This document shows positions 25,481 to 37,980 of a DNA stretch of 64,000 nucleotides, piece after piece; the stretch's first letter is position 1; each line of letters starts with the position of its first letter. The stretch lies in assembly GCA_948567375.1 (NCBI GenBank), contig OX419761.1:50718501-50782500 (forward strand), read 5' to 3'. The position numbers and the translations under genes were made by a program. The notes below the pieces were generated by a model that had not been told where the DNA came from, did no database searches, and was given only the letters and a program-made list of their open reading frames with translations. This stretch comes from Lunularia cruciata. Taxonomy: Eukaryota > Streptophyta > Marchantiopsida > Lunulariales > Lunulariaceae.

Positions 25481-25564
25481 TTACTTAGTAAGTGTATTAG
25501 TAGACCCTTATGCTCGTTTGTTCAGTTTTATCCAACCAAGAAAGAAGGATCATTAATTTTATAT

Positions 25565-25751
25565 GGGGGCGGCTAGGTTGATATCCTCTAATTATTAGAG
25601 TGACACCCCCTCCATGGTTACAACTCTGATTTGAAGAGAGAAACTCTCTATTTTACATTTTGTATTTTACTCTGTTTCTCTCTTCCAAATTTGTACACAG
25701 TGGAAGGGGTGTCACCCTAGTAATTAGTGGGGTGTCAACCTAGCGGCCCCC
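25565..25751. mobile_element. fold-back MITE, 187 bp, with 8-bp target site duplication
   Basis: The terminal inverted repeat is GGGGGCGGCTAGGTTGA on the left against GGGGGCCGCTAGGTTGA on the right strand. It continues imperfectly through tgacacccc and agagagaaac, so nearly the whole element can fold on itself. It is flanked by TTTTATAT at 25557-25564 and 25752-25759. There is no coding capacity. An 8-bp duplication fits the hAT or P superfamilies, but the ends are not typical hAT ends, so the class is left open. Confidence 0.85.
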
Positions 25752-27108
25752 TTTTATATACCCCTATATCACTTACTTAGTATGGGTTTTAGTACACCCT
25801 TATGCTCAATCGAAAGTTAAAGTGACATACTAAAGATAAGGTCCAGCATGCACATAGCTACATAAATTGATTCGATAGGAGTCGAGTCGAGTCGAGGTAG
25901 TTCACATTATCTGTTCACATTATCCAATAAGGAAATACCTGGGAGAGATAAAACTGGGAAAGAGAAAATAACGTTTCTCATGATGATTCTCATGCAATTG
26001 TTATGAAGTACAAAAGGCTCGCTGGTGGGACTCGAATTCATCGCAGAGTTTCTTGTCCCATTATAGGGGGAATACACCAAGGAGTACGTCAAGTTCAAGA
26101 TATCGACTCCAAAAAGTGAACTGGATCTGGTGAGCTCATAAAAAGAGTTAATTATAAGAGGAGTCGGTGATTTTACACTCTACCCAATTCGGATATGAAA
26201 AGGAATAAAGTGAACCAAAGGATCTGGAAAAGATCTACTTCGTTAGTTGCAATAATTCTCTATGGGAGTTACGTTAGTTCTCTATGTATTTCAAAGAATC
26301 CAAATAGTGAATCTGAAAAAGAAGTACTCGAGTATTCAAATGATGTAGATTTGAAGTATTCATAAGGTGAGGAGTATTGTTCTATCTATAGTGAAGCAAC
26401 AACGACGAAAAAATCACCAAATCCAGGACAGAAAAGCGAGATGTGATCATCAAGTGGACTTTGTCTTTATTTCTTACAACCTTGATGAAAACTCATGTAT
26501 TTTAACTTATAAAACTGCTTTTCATTTTGTACAAAGTTATTTCAAGGATGCATCTCACTCACATTTCTAAATAAACAAACATATCCATCTATATTCTTTT
26601 AGACATGGTGAAACCAAGGTGGAAAGAGCTGATCCGACTTCCCAGGGACTATGAAACTTTGAGCTAAACCTCTATACGTTCCACACCAGTTAAAGAACCT
26701 CCTTGCAGATCTTCTGTGAATGGTGTAATTGACAAAAATGAAAATCGAAACGTGGATACAGGGCACCAACTTATCAAACTGTCCATAAGTGCTGCAAACT
26801 TGGCCATTCCTCAAGAAGCAAGGTAGCTAAAGTTTTTTAAGTGAAAATATAACTATGGCACGGTATACAGGGGGACACGGTTCCCCAGCGAATTTATTTC
26901 TACAGCTAAGATATAACCAAAATCTAAAGCCAAGGTACAGTATAGCAACAATAATAATAATGATAAAGTAATGCGTACCATCCTTTGATGTTTATCAATA
27001 GGCACTGTTGGAGATTCGTATCATTTCCGGTGCAATGAGTTTCGAGGCTTTTAACCTCTGCTAGTAAGCAAGCTCCCTTTCTCTGCGAAGAGCAGCCAAG
27101 CTTAAAGG

Positions 27109-27158
27109 TTGAGTTGGGTTGGGTTAGGTTGGGTTGGGTTGGGTTGGGCTGGGATGGG
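27109..27158 (+). repeat. TTGGG pentamer repeat
   Basis: About nine units of GGTTG/GGGTT with one TTAGG variant. It resembles a telomeric-type G-rich repeat but is a pentamer, not the plant TTTAGGG heptamer. Confidence 0.85.
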
Positions 27159-28998
27159 TCTTCATTAAATTCAATATCAGTTTCCTCGCAATGGTGGATT
27201 CTTTCTTGCTCTCCTTTAATGCATAACACAGTATTGAACAGTACAATGGGCTGGAGCTTTCTTTTAATTTCGTTCGTACAATCTTTTGTGGAGCGTCAAA
27301 ATGCTTAACACAAATATACTTTACTTTGCTGGTAGAATTTATGACCGTGCGCTTTTATATCATGACTTCCGTCAAAATAAACGTAGATAGAAATTTAAAT
27401 TACAATTACACCATGTGATGATGGCCTCTTCAATCTTTCAAGGAATATTGAAAGTCAGAGAATTCAGGATTATTTAGACTCGCAATCTTGGGCTCCCATC
27501 ATGAGGTAACTTTGATGTCATATTACACTTATTGAATAGGAATTGGGGACTGTTGAATCTGTTAATATTTGGCTTTAATTTTCGTGTCCAGTCAGTCAGC
27601 ATCCACAGAAGCATGCCTAAAAGTATTCCGTATCAAGATCAACAAGAAGCATGATATAAAGCTTTGCTTATTTACCAGTAATAAGTGCTTGGATGAGTTC
27701 AGGTTGGGATATGAGAGTAATTTGGATCAATGCAAAGCACCGACTTAACTTTACAATTTCTCGTACTGGTTAGCATTTTGGAAATGATGTAGTGAAAGAG
27801 AAAACCCCTGCAAAAGAGTGTTGATAATCTTATGGGGAATAAATGAAAATCAATTGGGGAGTTTGAGTACGCATTTTGTTTTTCCTCTTGGACGTATTTC
27901 GTACTGTGTATGAGTTGGCTTGGGCTTCCACGACTCGAATACAGTACAGTAGGGTATTTTCTGCTATAACGTATTGTGGCCCCAAGATTGTGAAGTTCAG
28001 CCGGTCCATGTGGAAACTGCCGTCATCTCAAACATGCGCACAGAAGCTGCCATATACGGATACTTACCATGGACGGGTATGTGTCCGTAACAGATTGCTG
28101 GAGGAATTGGTACTGTACTGGTTCAAAGGATCCACAAGGAGAAGAGGAACGGACGAACGCTTTCCACCTCAGTGCTACCGTGGTGGGAGGTCTTCCCCGT
28201 ACGAAGACGAACTTTCACTTTACCTTCCTGCAGTGCTGGTAACTTTGTCACTGTACAGAGAGACAGTTTTGATTCTATAGCGTTATGTTGTTATCTTGTG
28301 AGGGAACAACGCATTGATATTTTCAAGTATGAGGTTTCGGTTACAAAGGAAGCTGTATGAAATTTGGGTGTTTTCCTTTTATTCTAGGAATTATGAACTT
28401 CCATAATACGATGCCATGAAAATTTCAGGCGAGAATATACTGTAGTGTCAAGATTTCTTATCTATATCTGTTTCAAAACATCCTTCAAACCACGATATCC
28501 AGTGCTCTCCATTCATAAAACATTGAATTATCTAATTTACAACAGAAAGATTACATTTAAAAGTGACATTTCTCTATTATACTAGTGATATGTATACCAT
28601 ACAAGGTTATACGATGTGTATGTCATATAATTTTAACTTAATCACCGTAAGATAGATGTGATGGAAACTATTATTACATAATATCAAAAACTTGCATTCA
28701 ATATAAGTAAAGATTAATCTAAGCGAGAATAATGGAAACGGTCACAAGATTCAAGCAAATTCCGCGCAAATCCCTATGGATTCATAATCCTTATGTAATT
28801 CACATGGTTATTGGGTCTTCTATTCTCTCGTTTGATGTGTGTGTCTGCTTTACATATTAGGGATTCGAGGCAGCAAGAGTGTGTCTAGAAGGGGGGGTAC
28901 GAGTGAGTAGATTCCTCGTTTACGGTTCGCTCGGTACGTACAAGGTTATATATACTGACTAGATTGCATCACCTTTATACGGTTGCGGCTGGCTATCG

Positions 28999-29091
28999 AG
29001 GAGGTGACCTCAGAAAGTAACCCTGGTATGCGCGAGAGTTTCCCCCTTGCGTGTACCGCGGGGGTTTAAAGTCCCTCAGGGTTACCTCCTA
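28999..29091. repeat. imperfect inverted repeat
   Basis: GAGGAGGTGACC on the left and GGTTACCTCCTAG on the right pair with one mismatch around a GC-rich core containing gggggtttaaa. No transposon ends were recognised. Confidence 0.4.
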
Positions 29092-30100
29092 GCACCCCTC
29101 TTGAAGAACTTTACTGTTTGTTGAGCGTACTTTCGACCTGTATGCTTTACACCAGAGGTACATCTCTGAGAAAGGGCACCGGTCTTCCTTTATCTCAAAA
29201 TTCTGGTAGAATTTCCTGCAGTGTTATGTAATTCTGTATTCGTTTATTGTCTGTTACAGTGACGATGTATGACTTTTCAATTTAAATTTTAGGCGGGTTG
29301 TTGAAATGACTTTTCGTAGGGAGTTGAATGCATTGTAATGTATTGAGTCCCTTTTATTGATTTCGCTATAATGATATCGTTATTGGTAGTTCCAAACTCT
29401 CTTGATAATAGCTCATTTCCCTGTAAATAGAGTACGAAACTAGAGACAATGTAAAAGTTAATTTGCGTTTACGAAGTACAAAACCAAGTTGCCTGAGTTT
29501 AGACCTTGTGTAGCCAGCACAGTGAATCAGATTCGTAACATAAAGCATAAAGCAAAATTACTATCAAGCATCCAAATGGTCGTCAGTCAGGTTTTATCTT
29601 CCAACAAAACGGCCAGATATATGAACTTCTTTTGCTGAAGAAAATCTATCAGGAGACTCTAAACGAACCTCATGAGTTCATGCATCTTTCAAAGGATTAC
29701 AGATTCATGTACAAGAAGAGTAAGCAAGAGGTTGTTACTGGGCAGCCTTGCAGAGGACTGCAGGTCTCGACACCTGGATTACTGGTCTAACATATTCGGA
29801 AACTCTGGGGATCTTTGCAAGAACTCAAGAGAGCAGAAGATTCAATCACAAATCTCCGATCGACGGTTAGGATGGATGGACCTCATCCTTGTGCAATCCG
29901 TCCCCTTGATGCAAGATTCCGGTCTACTTGGGAGATACTGTGCCTATCCCGTAGGACGAATCCGAGTAAAAACCTAGGATAAGAAATATTCACCGTGTAC
30001 TGCAAACGGAGAACGTAACCTACTTCAGGCAGTCTAATTCCTTTCCTAATGCACCTACGGTACTGTAACCATATGAACCAGACCGGGTTTCACATCGGGG

Positions 30101-32574
30101 TGACCAATGGAAAGTTTTGGAACACGTGGCGTTCTAACAGTGCTGGAACCATCATGTAGACTAAGAAGAAATAGTAAAATGAGGATGTCAGAAGCGCGAG
30201 GTTTTGGTCTTGTGGTTCAGCAAACGTGTCAGGTGCCATGGGACCTCGGATGCCACCAGAAGCTTGGACCGAGATCTTTTCGAACCATAGGCATGCATGT
30301 ACATGGGGTCATGTACAAAAATGGTTGAAATATTCTTGTCAGAAGAAGACGGAGCTCGGGGTGGGGGGTTGGATAACCCAACCCGAGTTGGGTTATGTTG
30401 AGTTGCGAGTGTGCTCTAGGGTGTAGGGACAATCGCGAGAGTTTGTCGGGAAGGGAAGCGAAGGTGAGGGAATCTGAGGGAATGGGGATGCAAGAGAGAC
30501 GCGGCGAATGGCGCCCATGTGAGAAGCGCGTGATGGTCTGGACACGTGGCGAGTAAAGGTGGAATGACACTTGGGAAGTCGGAAAGGATTGGTGGAGAAG
30601 CGGAAAGTGGATATATCTTTGAGCGGATGCGATGAGGGGATGGGAATTTGAGTGCAGCCAATGCGCTGCGCGCTCCAAATTGCGCTGCTCTATCCCTCGC
30701 TCGGACCGCCTGTCTGGAGGGTGGCAGTTCTACAACAGAGTCCGTCATTCCATCGATCGTTCATCTCAACCACCAGTGGTCGCACAAAGTGTCGTCCATC
30801 AATGGCGGCCGCAGCTACGGGTACTGTTGTTCCTGCCTACGGAGTAGAGATCCTAAGTGCCGTGGAAAGGCAGGAAGGAACGCCCGTTATACACAACCGG
30901 GTTCGCTTTGGCTTTCCTCCCAACTCCTCATTTTCTTGACAGTACAGTAGTCTTCTCTTTGATCTGATTTTTACCATGGCGATTACACCAGCCAAACTGG
31001 TAAGGGATTGAGAGGGTGGTGGGACCCAGCAGCTGCTTCATCTTCAAGTTCGTTCTTCATCGTCTCCTTCTTCTTCATCATCTCGTCTCGTATGTTGGTT
31101 AATTTAAGAAACTGAGTTTCTCATTCAACGATTTCACCTTTCCTCCTTTGGGGTGCTCTGTTACTCTTGATGGCAGCAGCGGCGAGGAGGAGGAGGAGGA
31201 GGATGGGGCTCTAAACAGGTTTCATCCTGCTTTGAGCTGATCTGAGTTCAGGTTCTTTTCCTTGCCACACTTTGACTTGGCTTGGATACCGCCGCTATAC
31301 CATCTTCGATGATATTTGATTAACTGATTGATCAGCGCGAGCGATTTCGAGTTCCGAGAACAGTGTCGATGCTCTTATATTTGGCACGACCATGACTTTG
31401 ACCTGTAGCTTGTCGCGTTCATGCGGAGTCGCACGTGATCTGATGAATCTGCGAGGTGCGCGAGAACACCGTTAGTGGTTAGTCGTTCGTGTGGCTATCC
31501 CGGGTCTCAGTAGTAAAATCCCTTCCTTGATCGTGTAGAATGTGGTAGTTATCGCCCCTCCACTCCGTTCTACTGGATCCGTCATCATTGTTTGATCCTT
31601 GATCAGCGGCCGAGCAGACGTTGGGAGACGTTCACAGCTTGTGTAAAAAATTAGCTTTACCGCTGTCTAGCCAAAATTGTGAGGATGTCATAAAAGATAG
31701 AGAACTGCATATGCATGTGGTTTTGATTTAATGGATTTAGATCCAACAGTGCAATTGAGATGCGTTGGGTCAATCCGTCGTCCCGGATGGCCCGCCGTTC
31801 CCGGATCATTGGTACTTTATGCTGGGACAATGCGGCATGTGACGGATAATGACTTAGTCATGCTGTGAGAGTGCGCACAGGCGTGTAATTATCGTACACA
31901 GCAGACAACATGAATTAAGGTGTTGCAAATTTGTTGTTCACTTTCAGTTCAGTGTTGTTGTTGTCACGTTCACCTTCCGCACAAGAAGGCTATGATATCA
32001 CTTGCTGGGGGAGTTCCCCGACGCCTGCTGCTGCTACCGCACCTTACCGAAGCAGATCCAACAATCGCGTGGAAAGCGTTCAGGTCGTATCTTTCACGAG
32101 GTTTCCTGCAGGGGAGAGCATGTTCCGTTTAGTCAAGTAGTGGTTAACTCAATTACTTCGTGGAGATCCTGAAGTATCCAAACACTGGAAAATACGTTGG
32201 GGGTGGAAGATTAGTTATCCGACCCGAATGTAAATGGCGATGATCGACTGGTGCTGACGCCCCGTCCCGCGGGGAAATGAAAGCTCAATGGAGGATGGTG
32301 GGGTGGAGCTGTATAAAAGTTTATATTGTAAGGGAGCCGATGGAGTGTAGAGAGAAGCTACCGGCCCTTTCTACCGTTGTTGATATTCACCTGGGACCTC
32401 CTTTGCTTTTGGAGAGAAATTCTTGCTTCCTCCATGACTCAAGGGTCATTCAGGAATAGCTATTGCAACGACTAGCTGCGGATAGGGTTGCTTGCGGGAA
32501 GAATGTACCGATGGCGACCGCTAGGAGGATGATTGCCATGCTTTTCTGTAAGCCGTGATCTAGCAGAATTGGAA
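30101..32574 (+). promoter_or_regulatory. probable promoter and 5' untranslated region of the F-box gene
   Basis: A GC-richer stretch upstream of the F-box gene. It includes ATG-led open frames at 30802 (MAAAATGTVVPAYG) and at 30976 (a short frame running into a GTAAGG donor), which could be upstream ORFs or 5' leader exons, and a GGA-repeat near 31183-31203. No downstream exon that would make them a separate gene was found. A small perfect hairpin, ATAACCCAAC-ccga-GTTGGGTTAT, lies at 30373-30396. Confidence 0.35.
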
Positions 32575-35500
32575 ATGGCAGGCCGTAGAGCAATCTTTGC
32601 TCAGTTTCCAGAGGAGATCTTGGCAAAGGTATAACTGCCCACAACTTGTTCATGTATTTGTTAAACTGTATGAAGTTCCACAAAATTGCACCCAGAAATG
32701 AGGAGTTGGACAACTTCGTCACGACGATCGGTGTTGAAGGCCATCTTTAGCCAAAATCGTTGGGGTGGATCCGACATGTGTCAGATACTTGGTTCGGAAA
32801 CTTCGCCCTTATGAAGACTGTTTCATTTGTTCAGGACTCCACATCGCCAGGGATGCTAGACCTAATCCTTCCAATCGCCGAATAATCTCGTCACAGCAGT
32901 AGACACTCAATTGATTATTTTTCACTTAACTTGAGGCTGAGGGACACAGGAGGAGTCGAGAATCATGCAACAAGAATCCACTGAGAGTTAGAATGTTTGA
33001 TGTCGTTTTGTAGGTCTTCAGCCAGCTGAGTATGGAGGACTTGATACACGCCACTGCTGTATGTAAAGCTTGGCAGCAGGTTGCTTCTTCGGAAACTTTG
33101 TGGGAATTAATTTGTCGACGTCGCTGGCGTCTGTGGATGAGACCTGCCACAGACGCTTTTGCTGGAACGAGTAAGCTTACGGGTTCTTGCTGGCGTAAAC
33201 TATGTCAGCAAAGAGTGGAGCTTGATACTCTTGCAAGAAGTCTAGTTCGGGAGATGGGCTGGCCGCTCAGAAGACACAGTTGCTTGAGACAACTCGTGAG
33301 TTTAGGTGACCGTGTCGTTGAGGTACGTTTAAACTTTGATTCACACCTTCAACCATCGTTCGGTCGCGAATCTTGATTTCTCGATGCAAAGCAAGTAATA
33401 AATCAGAACATGCTTTACTCAAGAAATATCTAAAAACATTATCAAGTGAAAAATGTTCCTACTAAAATAATCTGCATCCTTTGGGGAGCTGGATTAATCT
33501 AATAAAACATGTTACATCTCCGAGAGAAGAAATCGGTCATTTATGTATAATTGCTGTGCTTGAATGCTTAAATGCTGGCATTCAAGGTTAGTCGCCACAA
33601 CACAGAAGCACAGAAAGACAGAAATTGGAAGAAGAAACGGGCGGACTCTGTGTAACCGCGTAGTATTGACGTTAGAATGTATACATGTCTGCAGGAGTTG
33701 GAGAGGCTCTCTTCTCAACAAGGTAGTCTTCAAGAAGGCATCCGGTATTTTGCCTCAGTCGCCTTAGAGCGGATCAATCAGAACAATTGCGTCAAAGCGA
33801 TGCAGGAACTGCTTGCGACTCCATTTCCGAAGGTAATGAAGGACTGGATGAGAGTCGTCATTCTCCGCAATGCCGTATATTGTAGAGCGTGCGTCTTTGA
33901 GTGATGTATTCTAAGTACTGGCTCCACGTACAACGTGCTGTAAGTTATTTACCGCCGCAAGTGCTAAATGGAAGATGATCTGTGACTGTGTGCAGTTGGA
34001 AGACTGTCTTGCAAGGGGGGCCTTAATTATTGCGAAACTCAGGTTCGCACCATTTATGTATGCTGCTATATTGATTGTTGTCAAACTAGTAGGAAATGTT
34101 CTATTCAAGTGTTGTATCCTTATCCGAAACTTCATCTACTTGATATGGAAGGAGTTAGGACTATTAGGACTTCATGAAGAGATGTTGCACCGACTCACGC
34201 TGTAAGGGATTTTTTCTGTTTTTTTTTGGCAGATACCAAGATTTGGATATAGAAGCTATTGAATCAAAGCTTAATGATTGGAAGGAGATTCTGTTGCAGC
34301 GTCTACGAAAGGATCCAGAGTAAGATAAGAGCAGGTCTCCGTCTTTTCATGCTATACCTCATTGTATGTTCAGGAGATGTCGGATTAACTTTCAATCGTC
34401 TGAATCTTCTCTTGTTACTCCTACAAAAGTTGGGTGTACTCTATTTAAACTCCTCTCGTGGTGCTTTTAGGTTTGCACGTCATGGGGGACTCGAAACTTC
34501 CGCAGGTGCTTTGGCAGGGCTGAAACAGCTCAATGTTTTGATATTCGGACCAGTAAGGTGCCCAACGCAGGGGTTAGAACCAGGGGTGCATGGGCACTTG
34601 GAGGATGGTGCGCTTTCGGATGTCCAAGCCACGCAAAACCTAAACTTGCGGGCGAGCAGAGAAGACTACTATAATCCATCTTACTATTACCTGAACGAGG
34701 TGTTGGACTCCAGGAAAGGTGTCGAAACAAGGTATTTTTACTGGAAGTTTTCTCGGTCGATGATTTTTTCTTTTGTTGCGTTGTCTTCCGTTGTTCGCCG
34801 CTGACAAAATCACCTGATTCTGGCTGTTTTAGTGTAGCGATCATTCATTCAGCCATAGGCCGGAGATGTCATATACCGGTCCAGATGGTGGCAATCCCCA
34901 TGCATTACGTGACGAAGGTTGGAGAGGAAGAAAACCCTGACGAGCGCTTTGTCAATGTGTCGGATTCCGGACGACTTCTTCAGCGTAGCGAGTGTATTGA
35001 CCTCATCCAGTAGGTACCAGGTACCTTAGTGAACCATGGATAGAACAGTGATTTGAGGTTTCTCACTCCAAAGATCTCGCTTGAGGATGTTGTTCTGCCA
35101 GTAGAGTTCCTGTTGAAGCGATGCGGCATCTGTATTATCAAGCATATGTAAGAGATTTATGATGTTCTTCGAGCTATAGTGTGATTATTGCGCTCTTGTT
35201 GATTGAATAGAGAATAACCTTTCAGTTCTTGTCTCCTATTTATTGTGTTCGTCTCCAAAATCAGGTCAATGGGTTTAGAGTATGAGCCCAAAATGCTTGC
35301 TCCAGTCCCTCCTTCCAGTGTTTTCATTGCGATATGCGACAATCTTATCGCTATATACTCGCAAGTACGTATATCAACGTATGATTTGGATCCCCCGTCT
35401 TTCGAACGGCTCCTGCTCCCATTTTCCAAATATCAACGTATGATTTGTGCATGTTTTCACCGTCTCTTTCATTCCATGTCGTGGGATCATGTGAATGATC

Positions 35501-37980
35501 TTTAGTTGGTGTGCTAGTTGGTTAAGCGTCCTGTGGGCAATATCATCAGAACTGATGCGTAAACTTTCCTTACAAGTTGCTTGAGGAGCACTCAATATGC
35601 AAACCACCGTCGTAGGGTGAAACTGATCATTCTGCAGGTTTTAGGCAGGTCCACTTCTTGTCTAACTGCAGAAAAACGACAAGAGGCTAATTAGCAATCA
35701 AATGGATCAGTTAACCCCCAGTGCATGTCTGCAGGGAGATGGAGACCAGGATGCCAGAAGACAACCGAAGGAGCGACAGCGGATGCTTTTACCTCTGTTG
35801 GACCTCCTTCTGGCAATAAAGCCAGATGACTGTTCGAATCGATTCAACAGGGTGAAGGTTTGGTTTCACACCTTTCCTCTACGATCACTTCTCAAACGCA
35901 GTAATTAGAGTACAACGTTCATTGTAGTGGAGAAGGCAAGTTATGACCTTAAAAGTCTACAAATGGAGATATCGTTTCGGGGATTGGAGCTGCCCAATAG
36001 AAACTATTGGAGGCTGAGTACGGGCCTTTATGTCTTAGAAAGTCTTGCAAGGCAAATTTTTGTACAGGTTTTGAAGTGCTTGTGTCTCTGAACAGGTTCT
36101 ACTGGAAATGTCAGACTTCCAAGCTGCAATTGAAGACTTAGAGGTGAGCTATACGGATTCCTCTTTCATTTGAAGTACCATCTTGTTTCAAGTTCATATT
36201 TAGATCCTTAAATTGACGAACCGAGAGTTGGCCATTCTATGTTACTTCATGTGATGTGGAGTAGGAGATAGTGTAACTGCTAGTTGATATGGCGGGGTTT
36301 ATTAGCAGCTGCATTGTTTGAGCAGGAGCTGCTGAGGTTGACAGACAAAGCTGGAATGAACGGTGCGGATGGAATTTCAAGAGCTATGTTGCAACAGTAT
36401 CTGCAGAATGCACACGAGAAACAGGAATTTTACGCAGTAAGGAACAAGTTTTTAGATCAAGATACATCTTCTTTAGTCCTACATCTTCCGTAGGATACAT
36501 GGTTTAGTCGGATGCTCCTATAACTTCCTGTGCCTGCAAGTGAGCTGTAACATGGAAACGTACGGAGATTTCCCATCTGCTTTTCTGCAAAATTTCTTCC
36601 AAAGGATACGAACGTCTGAGGGCTGTTACTACCGTAATGTGTTCTGGTATTTCTCTTTCATTGTTCACCTGGATGTTTTTTGGTTGCCAGGCTTGGAGCA
36701 GTGCTCGGAGAAGCCCACGACCCAAAGATGTATTGTACAAAATTGGAACTATTGTGACCCATGTCCGTTTGCAGTATCCTGGGGTTATTTTTGGATGGGA
36801 CAAGGAGTTTTCCCTCGATGAAGATTGGATCGCCTTGATGAAGGTCTGAGTTAGGATTCACTGGAACGCTTGCTTGCAGAATGACCAGATTTTGGAGACA
36901 GAATATTTGCAACATGGTTGTATTTTTTTCTGAGGGGATGTTTAATGTGAACTTTAAAACTTATGCGGTCCATCTGAAGACCGCTGCACTTCATAGGATC
37001 AAGATTCGGATGTTTAACGGCTGAACCTTTAGCATTGAACACGATTCTTCAAAACTACTCCGAAATTATGCTTGCTGTATTTTGCATCTGCGAGCCTCCA
37101 CGTACGCCACGTAAGGTACCACTAGTATATAGAAATGGGAAGTAACGCTTTTGACAATTTTCCACTGTGCCTCAGATCGATCAATTACAATATGGTCGTA
37201 GCCAGCCATTCTACCGTGTTCTTGTTGACCAGAACTTCCGGAGTACTTCCACATACGGTACAAAATTTGTTCCTTTGTTTAACTTTGCAGAATGAGTTTT
37301 ACGTATTTCATTGACCTTGGCTGACGAGTGTATGCAATATGTATCATGCGTTTTACGTTCTTTTCGGTTCAGTACTGTCTGAAAGTCGAAACCCTGAGAA
37401 GAGATTTGACCCTGCAGTTGCACAAGAAAACATCAGGTTGGCTCCTGGTATTGGGCATTTAGTGCATGAAGAGCTTGGTATGCACTTTACGGGTTACAGG
37501 TACATCTATCATCATGTTCCTTCAATCTTTTCCCTCAAAGTAATGACTTTCATCTAGTGCTATTATCCCTAGTATTGTATTGTATGCCGGGATGCCCCCA
37601 CCAAGAGAATCAATATTTACGATCCTCGTGTTTTATCCTCTGAGCGCACGTGATGTTACACTTCCAAGAAAAATTACCTTCAGTCTCAGGTAGTAAGATC
37701 ATACTCAGAAGTAATATTGATAAGTGTTTATGGTCGAAACAGAGATGGGAAGTACATTCCGAATGAGCACTTGAGTTACTTATATCCAGAGGATGTTGTT
37801 GAGCAAGAGGATGAGTCACAGCCGCGAGATCACACCGATAGAGACAAAGGACGGGAGTATGAATATCAAAGCCACGCTCTGGTTTCCACTCGTGATGCAG
37901 ATGCGGAAGCTGGCCCCGCTGTTTTCCTGCCTAGTCTGTTAGAGGAGTCTGAACGAGCGGCACCGAAACCACCAGAGTAG
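32575..37980 (+). CDS. FBXO21-like F-box protein with SirB1 transglutaminase-like and YccV/HemiM domains (16 exons)
   Basis: Family knowledge: FBXO21 is an SCF ubiquitin-ligase substrate adaptor, binding SKP1 through its F-box. Exons: 32575-32628, 33014-33322, 33695-33832, 33996-34042, 34233-34319, 34471-34731, 34833-35009, 35058-35147, 35265-35364, 35735-35857, 36096-36143, 36326-36436, 36691-36843, 37176-37257, 37418-37499, 37725-37980. All introns are GT/AG, phases agree and the sum is 2,118 nt (705 aa). The F-box is about residues 8-55 (FPEEILAKVFSQLSMEDLIH). The SirB1-like part is about 210-395, with EDYYNPSYYYLNEVLDSRKG and PMHYVTKVGEEENPDERF. The HemiM/YccV domain is about 525-650 (YKIGTIVTHVRLQYPGVIFG, QPFYRVLVDQ, YIPNEHL). 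Human FBXO21 is about 630 aa with the same order. The first exon is short; a different upstream start is possible. Intron 9 (35365-35734) carries a small insert. It appears intact. Confidence 0.92.
35371..35447 (+). mobile_element. 41-bp insert flanked by 18-bp direct repeats, in intron 9 of the F-box gene
   Basis: ATATCAACGTATGATTTG occurs at 35371-35388 and 35430-35447. Between them lies GATCCCCCGTCTTTCGAACG followed by GCTCCTGCTCCCATTTTCCAA, whose core recurs at 14688-14725. The arrangement looks like a very short retroposon with its target duplication, but a local duplication is an alternative. Confidence 0.5.

Larger units (their letters stand above)
25299..25813. repeat. tandem repeat of about 98 bp, 3 copies, two carrying inserts
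   Basis: Copies start at 25299, 25397 and 25520 with GTTCA..T.TATCCAAC, then gagaaaga or aagaaaga, tatcac.tacttagta and a cttatgctc end. Without the inserts each is 98-99 bp. Copy 2 carries a 36-bp insert (the short dispersed motif); copy 3 carries the MITE at 25565-25751. Confidence 0.85.
22421..30100. other. intergenic region without recognised gene
   Basis: No exon chain or domain could be supported on either strand. The section 23700-25300 is AT-rich and resembles the decayed repeat regions at both ends of the window. Individually supported repeats, the MITE and one unidentified frame are listed separately. Confidence 0.5.

Noticed and set aside
27109-27158. Telomere
   Set aside because: The repeat is TTGGG, not TTTAGGG, is only about 50 bp and is embedded in unique sequence.
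30632-30950. Three overlapping frames near 30.6-30.95 kb, including MAAAATGTVVPAYG
   Set aside because: Might be an upstream ORF or leader exon of the F-box gene, but no following exon or domain was found to support a separate gene.
36882-36918. Possible extra exon (ILETEYLQHG) between exons 13 and 14 of the F-box gene
   Set aside because: Its length breaks the reading frame, and joining exon 13 directly to 37176 gives the expected spacing to the QPFYRVLV motif.
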